A stretch of 64,000 bases of DNA, taken from NCBI GenBank assembly GCA_021234155.1, contig JAJEKV010000040.1, forward strand, positions 2,953,799 to 3,017,798, read 5' to 3'. Both the position numbers and the translations under genes were made by a program. The notes beneath the pieces are model-generated. The model was not told where the DNA came from. It saw nothing but the letters and a program-made list of their open reading frames with translations, and made no database searches. The DNA is from Isoetes taiwanensis. Taxonomy: Eukaryota > Streptophyta > Lycopodiopsida > Isoetales > Isoetaceae. This document shows, piece after piece, positions 57,851 through 64,000 of the stretch. Numbering within the stretch: the first letter of the stretch is position 1; every line of letters starts with the position of its first letter.

Positions 57851-60800
57851 AGTGCTAAAAGGAAAACAATCCACTTGCTATCCGCTTTTCAGCCTGTAAC
57901 CTTGCATTTTTCAACCAGAATCCAGCAAATCTGAGACCCACATGAAGGTACTGCTAAGAAAAGAATCTTCCTGACCATCTAATGCACAATTTGAACCCTT
58001 CTGCTAGAAAGAAGGAGTAGGAAACGGAAATAGCCAAATGCGAAAGAACCTGGATGATAAGAAAATGAAGTTGCAAGAAATTGAAACTGCACCATTTGAT
58101 AGATCTGCCAGCAAATATTTACTCCATCTTATAGACATCCACGCCATTTCGATGTGTTCTTGCCTCAAGAAAGATCAAGACTGAAACATACTGCTTCACA
58201 GAAGGGCAGAAGAGTAAAATGCCACGTTAGAGGCTTACTACAATAAACTATGAAGAGCCGCCTGATGTAGCTTCAGATTTCTGACACTAGGTAACTCCAG
58301 ATTTCCAGTTTTATTAATCAGAAGCAAACTACATAAAAACAAAAACTTCATCTTGTAATACAAGCACATGCACATGCCATCAGAACTAGAGCCTCAAGCA
58401 CAATGCACTTGCCCCATAAGAGAAGTCTAACACCAGAGTTGTCCCTTGATGGACCATAAATGGTTCATTTATACAGTTCATTTTAACAGAAAAAATAGTA
58501 TAAATGCAAATACCAAAAAAATTAAAAGTTATGCTTAGGTGAATCAAGGGGATCAAGTCCAATTTGCTTCATCTTTATATAATGTAAAGCTGTCTCAATA
58601 AAAGGATCTTTATATATATACACAAGTGTTGGTACTGTGTAGGGCCTATACGAAGTTGAATGTATATGTTTTGAAAATTGTAGACAGTCGATACATGAGC
58701 TATCATTGTTAAGGCCCATGCGATTGCGTGCAAAGATTCCATCAGATTCTCAAAAATTTCTTTCACTATATTCCATAAGGATTTGTTGAAAATCCATCAA
58801 AAGTCATTATATTGTGTTTATACTATGACGGACAATATGAAGCCGACAATGCAAAACACACGTAATGTGAAAGATTCTCGTAAACAGAAAATGAAAGTGG
58901 TCCTAAAAAGAATAAACAAGGTGCTGTGCACGGAGGGTTGCCCTCTATGGCCGGAGGGTGAGGTGGCTTAAATCATAGTTCAAAGTCATGTTTTGACAAT
59001 CAATTCACGTTGCTACTTCTAGAAAATAGAATACTTGATACCATGACTTTATGGAAATTGGCCTGAAGAAATCTTTGGTGCTCGACATGGAACAAGTATT
59101 GCAGGAGCACAAGGACAAGTCTAATAGAGCAGAAAATGGAAATACATGTCTTGTCAGCATCCTTGAAAACAACCTTATAGACACGTGGCAGTACACATGC
59201 CAGAGCTTTGCCTGTTGAAGATAAAAATACGTTTTACCATTCACATGGATATTCCACCTGCAAAATAATATAAGCGGACCAGGATTGTATTCAAGTAATT
59301 AATGTAAGTAATTTGGCAATCAAATAGTTCATCCTTGCCAATCAAAGCTCTCCATTTGACCCTTTAAATGACATGAATATGCGTAGTTTGCAGTCAGCAA
59401 ACCAAAATTAAAGTCTTGAAACATTATTAAATTCACTTGCTTCACCCTCCATTAGCAGCGGCAATCAATGGGCAGATGATCTATGTTCTTATGTCAACCT
59501 TCAGTCGTGTCTTCTCAGGCATCCATTTGATGGAGAAGTAATGAATTGTCTAAGATTTATCGTTCTTTAAGGTTTAATACCGCGATAAATTTCTTGTAAT
59601 GCTAATAGCCATGCCAAGCACTTTCACCTCGTCAACATGGTTGGACATGTATAAAGAAGTCAAGAATTGGTGAACTTTGCACATCTTTGAAATATATTTA
59701 CTCATTTTCCCTCTTTTTATTGCTAATATATGTTTTATTCATAAAGGGCAGGCCCTTTTTTTTTTTTTTTTTTTTGCTTTATCCGATATTTCAAGTAAGG
59801 CAACTAATTTTATAATATTCAATTGAACTCTCAAGCTGCATTGTATACCCATGGTTGGTTTCTCTAATAGTTGTCCTCTCCAGACATGTCTAGGATGTTG
59901 CAGCCTCTTGCAAGACTGGTGTTGCAAATGACATTTATTTTGGACTTGCTCTGGGCTATAACATCATCATTCCAGTTTTTGCCATAATTAAGAAGCATCT
60001 CAGCATCTAATAGGTGGAGCTTGGGACAATAGAAAGAATTACATTGAGGTCTAATACAAAGAAAGAAGAGTTTATCATAATCAGACTATTGGGCCATGGA
60101 TCGACAAATCCAAGGACCTGGGGTAATCCATCGTGTCAATAGTTTTGATACAATGTTGCTTATGTGTTTAGGGACATAGATTTCAAATACTTCCTTGACT
60201 CTCAGTAGAAGTATAAGCAAGTAGTGCAAAAGTTAATTTCACTAAATGAGAAATGTTTGAGGAAACAATAATTTTCATTAAATGATCTCGTAGAGCATGC
60301 AAACATGAAAAAATACAAGGACTTGCTTGAATGTTCTTTCCTAGTGTAGGATAAGAAACAAAAGTAAAGAATGCAAGCCCGATGCTTCTTTTCAGTAAGC
60401 AAATTTCTAAATCTTGATGCCAACTTGAACGTTCAGGCAAGAATGGATTAAGCACCAAATTAGAAGAAATGCTTCTAACTATATTTTCTATAATTTGAGA
60501 AGTAAGGAATAACAGATTTGTGTACATTTTTCTCTGATTTTTAGAATTATCCCTTTCTTTTCACGGATTCAAAGGTAGCCATATATACTCTCTATTCAGA
60601 TGGCATTTGAATCTGTGCCATTATCTTATCACCACCCACCGCATTTCTTGTGATTAAGGACATTGTCTAACTTAAAAACAGTAATATTGTCACACATCTG
60701 TACGATTCATTCTTTCCAAAAGGTAGTAAACTTTCCAGTTTAGTGCTCTGGTCAAATTCCATCACACAGATTTACAATATCGTCTCTTCTTGATTAAGTT

Positions 60801-61670
60801 GATCTTAGAGAGTAGCAACAAAAATGGTTAGAGATAAACAATTTTATAGCAATCTCTAAAAAAACAATGAAGTCCACTGCTTTCTGTAAAAATCTTCGAA
60901 AGCATGTACGTGTGTCCCTCAAAAATCCAATACAGCTCAAACAGAAAGTCTTTTTCTATGTACAGATTGGAGGATGGATCTAGAATCTACCTTCATAATT
61001 TTTATCTCATTGGACAAAGGAAAACAAACAATGAAGAGAAGAAAGACAAGTAATGTACCTCCGCCGATAATTTCCAGAAATATTAGTCAATACCGCCGGT
61101 AAACCTATCGCCGCTCAACGCGTTTCATAATGGTCCGCTGGGCCATCGCGTTGAAGACCACCTTCAAAGGCCAGCCCGGCGTCCGCCGTTGAACGACATG
61201 TTCCTTCTGGTGCTGCAAGAATCCTCCTCCTCCAAGGGAAGAAATAAAAACAACTCCAACCCTACATCCACGAACCCCCTTATTCTTATTTTTGAGTGTT
61301 CTTCCCTATTGCTATAATGGTCCGTGATTGAACCCCTCCCTTCACCATCGCGGCAAAGATGAGTGAAAAGGAGCTTCGATTGACTAACATCCGGGCGCTC
61401 CATGCGGGAACGATCGGTAGAATGGCTCACCGAGCCAAACAAAGAGAAAACGACATTAATGGTGCGTATAATGATGCAAATGGTTGCATCAAACCGCCAC
61501 GCCCCTCGTGATGGACATAAGTAATGTATAAGCTTTTTTATGAATGGAAACAATAAGTTTTTTTTCTATTTGTGTTGTCGTTGTATAAGCTTTATTTTAT
61601 GAATGGGAACAATCGAGATTTTTATTTATTTGTGTTATTTGTATTGTATGTTGTTTCGCTATGTTAAACA
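57851..61670. other. Intergenic stretch with no supported gene
   Basis: No domain or exon chain. There is a T-run at about 59757-59776. CG-rich phrases (GGCCATCGCGTTGAAG) begin near 61080 and look like the edge of the next repeat region. Confidence 0.5.
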
Positions 61671-61675
61671 ATCAC

Positions 61676-61880
61676 GCTTGGTCGCTTAACGACGTTATGA
61701 TCATTTGACGCCGTTAAACGACGCCATGATCATCCGACGCGGCATATGAGGGGGCATCGACGGGCGCAGCTGATGTGGCATGCCTAGGTGTCGTCGACGC
61801 CGCCTTGGCGTCCGTTAAACGACGCCACACAGACGCCGATAAACGACGCCACATATGGCGGAACCCCTACCGCCGTTATT
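61676..61880. repeat. CG-rich (G)TTAAACGACGCCA repeats
   Basis: CGTTAAACGACGCCA or close variants occur about five times between 61683 and 61855, with GACGC also frequent and GATCAT twice. GCTTAATCCGACGCGG near 63945 is a related phrase on the far side of the SET pseudogene. This may be a subterminal repeat of a DNA transposon; no TIR was found. Confidence 0.6.
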
Positions 61881-62379
61881 TACTTGTTATTTTCACTCGC
61901 TTGTTTCGGATTTTTTGCCTCGGGGTCTTCATAAGGTAAGATCTCTCTTTAATCTTTGTGTTAGAGTTAAACACCTCCAAATGCTAATAGATTAGAAGAT
62001 TGAATCTTGAAAGTATGTTAAAAACTTGAGGGATGCATGATCAAGGTAATCGGCCTGGTTCCATCCCTAATGGAGAAGACTAAATGTATCGGGTTTATGC
62101 ACCTCGTAACAGAAGTTTCAATCTTCATAGATTACAAAAAGATTTGAAAGGTTGCGTGAATATAAGGTATCGGGCTCGACTCCATTTCAAAATGGAGAGG
62201 ACTAGATGTATCGGGTTCAGGCACCCTTCAATCAAATGCTTTCTAAATATCATAAACGCTTGTATGAATCAATCTTAAGAATAAACATTTGATAAAATCA
62301 TGAAAAAAATGGATATTTATAATTATTATATTATTACATGGTTTTTATTAATATTTTTATTGTTTACTAGAAAAACAAC

Positions 62380-63729
62380 ATGGACCTAACGCCGAAGGAA
62401 TTTGAACGTAAAGTGAGACGTAAAGCTTTGAGAAAGTTACATGGCTTACTTAGCGCAAGAATGTTACCCCAACAATTGCCACAAATAGTCCAATTAGACC
62501 CAAAGGGACCTAGTCTTCCTAGAGGTCAGGGTGGTGTGCATGAAATGAATGTCACCGATGTATGTACCATAAACATGTTTCAATGATTAGTTAACTTTAT
62601 ATCTTGATGTTACTTTTTTTTTTTTTTTTGTACTTGACAGAGCGGTTATATTGCAATTGTTCGATGTGCAAAGGACAAATAAAACGGATGAGAAAGACCG
62701 CCCCTCGACCATGTTGAGAAATATGGTGAATGCCCGACAAATCCAAAGGTTTCTGACGCATGTGGGGGTATTCCAACGAGGTATAATACACGAATCTTAT
62801 GAACGATAATCAACTACTCTCATGTACTTGAATCGATGTCTTAACTTAGTTTGCTTGTATTTTGTTAGGAAGAAATTGAGAATGAAGTGAGCTCAAGCAA
62901 GATATAGATTTTGGGGGTTATGTTGTCATTGGAAGTAGATGATGTTGATACTATGAATGCTCATAGAAAACCCTACAAAAAGAAAGCCATCAACTTCCTC
63001 AAAGAGTATCCCATTACGTGATAGAACTCGTCGTGGCAATGGCCGCTGCCAAGATTGGAGGGAATGACAATGTTCATCAAAATTGGAATGTACTAGATCA
63101 TGTCGAAGAAAATAATCTTCCACCTTCACTAGTCCATTTGGTCCAAAATTTCACGATAAAGATCGTAAGAAATTCAATGCATGGCCTAGAGGCAAGCCAA
63201 TTATTTATGGGGAGCAATTTACATATTGGGGTAGGCAAAGATATGATTAAAAATAGTCGGGTCCCCTGTGCTGGCCTGGGATTATATATTATGACTAGTG
63301 TGAAAGTCAAAGATGGTAATGACCGCTCCTTTAATGCCATATGTAGGTCCCAATATAACTCGCATTAATTTGGCATAAATTGAGTAAGCATCGCTGGCGC
63401 ATGCTCATCTATGGCCTAAATTCAAATGCACTAACAATATCCAAGCCAGCTGATTCACGCAAGCTTCACATATATTGATGGTCGCCCCTCGCCTGCATGG
63501 AAACCTTGCTGCTTTTATTAATAGCTCTATCGAGAATCCTCGGTTACCAATTGTGAATTTGTCGAGGCAAACAAAGACCAAGAAGATTTTTTAGCCGTGA
63601 AATTGACGGGAGATATATCATGGTTTATGCTATAAAAACTTTGTGTATTGGTGATGAATTGTTCATTGAATATGAATACTTTAGACCAATACCGAGGTCC
63701 TTTGATGATGTACTCAAATTACTCATATA
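62380..63729 (+). pseudogene. SET-domain protein with CxCxxC zinc motif, frameshifted
   Basis: An N-terminal exon (62380-62559, MDLTPKEFERKVRRKALRKL ...) is followed by an ~81-83-nt intron (GTATGT ... TTGACAG). Next comes LYCNCSMCKGQIKRMRKTA and, after a frameshift, HVEKYGECP; this C-C-C-H pattern resembles zinc motifs of plant transposon proteins. From 63018 a frame contains HIGVGKDMIKNSRVPCAGLG and LY, the first strand of a SET domain. Further on, in shifted frames, come NLAAFINSSIENPRLP / NCEFVEA (the N-HS-C-P-N knot, here NSS) and YAIKTLCIGDELFIEYEYF (the catalytic-tyrosine strand). SET proteins methylate lysines, often on histones. At least three frameshifts make this copy dead. Confidence 0.65.
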
Positions 63730-64000
63730 ATTTTTGTCTGAATGCACCATTTTTCTTCTTCTTCTTCTCAATTCTTCTTCTTCTTCTCTTGGAATGAGAT
63801 TGCACATATTGAAGATAAATGTGTATTATATCTTCAATATATGCTTTGATTATGACATAAAATTTTATATTTCGCTCGCTATTAAATGCTTAAAATTTAA
63901 CAAACACGGGCTCTCAATGTATGTATCAATCACGATATATTTCGCTTAATCCGACGCGGTGGTAGGCAAGTGGATATAAGACCACATCCAAGCTGCATCG
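63730..64000. other. Right edge, no gene seen
   Basis: Contains a (TTC)n stretch at 63752-63788 and AT-rich DNA. Confidence 0.5.

Noticed and set aside
61164-61553. 129-codon minus-strand ORF
   Set aside because: Mixed composition without domain or neighbours and no splice signals; not distinguishable from chance.

Overview
The window reads as nuclear DNA of a land plant. One spliced host gene is convincing: a six-exon MYB-CC (PHR1-LIKE) transcription factor at 35.1-37.0 kb with GT-AG introns of 71-404 nt. Almost everything else is mobile-element sequence of several classes and ages, plus long AT-rich stretches without genes. A fern or other non-seed plant would fit the composition and TE mix, but that is inference; no species marker was found.

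The most striking object is a ~12.9 kb element bounded by a perfect 32-nt terminal inverted repeat (16086-16117 and 28935-28966). Rightward genes inside it encode a BAH-like protein (16.5-17.7 kb), an orphan acidic protein (18.2-19.7), a DUF8039-like protein (20.1-20.8), a very divergent histone H3-fold protein (20.8-21.5), and two tandem paralogues of an unknown family (22.6-23.1, broken; 24.1-24.7, intact). A leftward spliced, decayed DDE-transposase-like gene fills 28.5-25.4 kb. Most intergenic gaps hold arrays of a 26-bp palindrome repeated every 57 bp. I read the whole as a DNA transposon carrying chromatin-related cargo. Several stops inside its genes are explained by single C-to-T changes, so this copy is probably old or silenced. 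Its flanks, joined across the element, resemble a LINE 3' UTR also present at 38.6 kb, which suggests the target.

Layout: 0-3.0 kb, LINE ORF2 (reverse transcriptase) fragment with a poly(A) tail. 3-13 kb, no supported genes, small duplications. 13.15-13.6, orphan hydrophobic ORF. 14.8-16.0, dispersed near-palindromic repeats (also at 53 kb) and a 57-bp tandem pair. 16.1-29.0, the TIR element. 29-33.4, a segmental duplication hit by a SINE and by a LINE fragment that itself carries a solo-LTR-like insertion. 35-37, MYB-CC gene. 37.56, a Helitron 3' terminus. 38.5-39.6, another LINE fragment. 39.6-44, no gene seen. 44-51.7, repeat-rich non-coding DNA containing a poly(A) retro-insertion with a 12-bp target duplication (48.35-49.49). 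52.5, LINE 3' end. 53.6-57.2, decayed L1-type LINE on the minus strand. 57.6-61.6, no supported gene. 61.7-63.7, CG-rich GACGCC repeats followed by a SET-domain pseudogene with a CxCxxC zinc motif.

A recurring theme is one LINE family whose 3' end (near GGGTCCCATAG and CGTGGACGATAAAAA) is seen at 33.05, 38.6, 46.6 and 52.6 kb, usually followed by a different microsatellite tail, and is shared by a tRNA-derived SINE at 30.6 kb. This suggests a SINE-LINE partnership.
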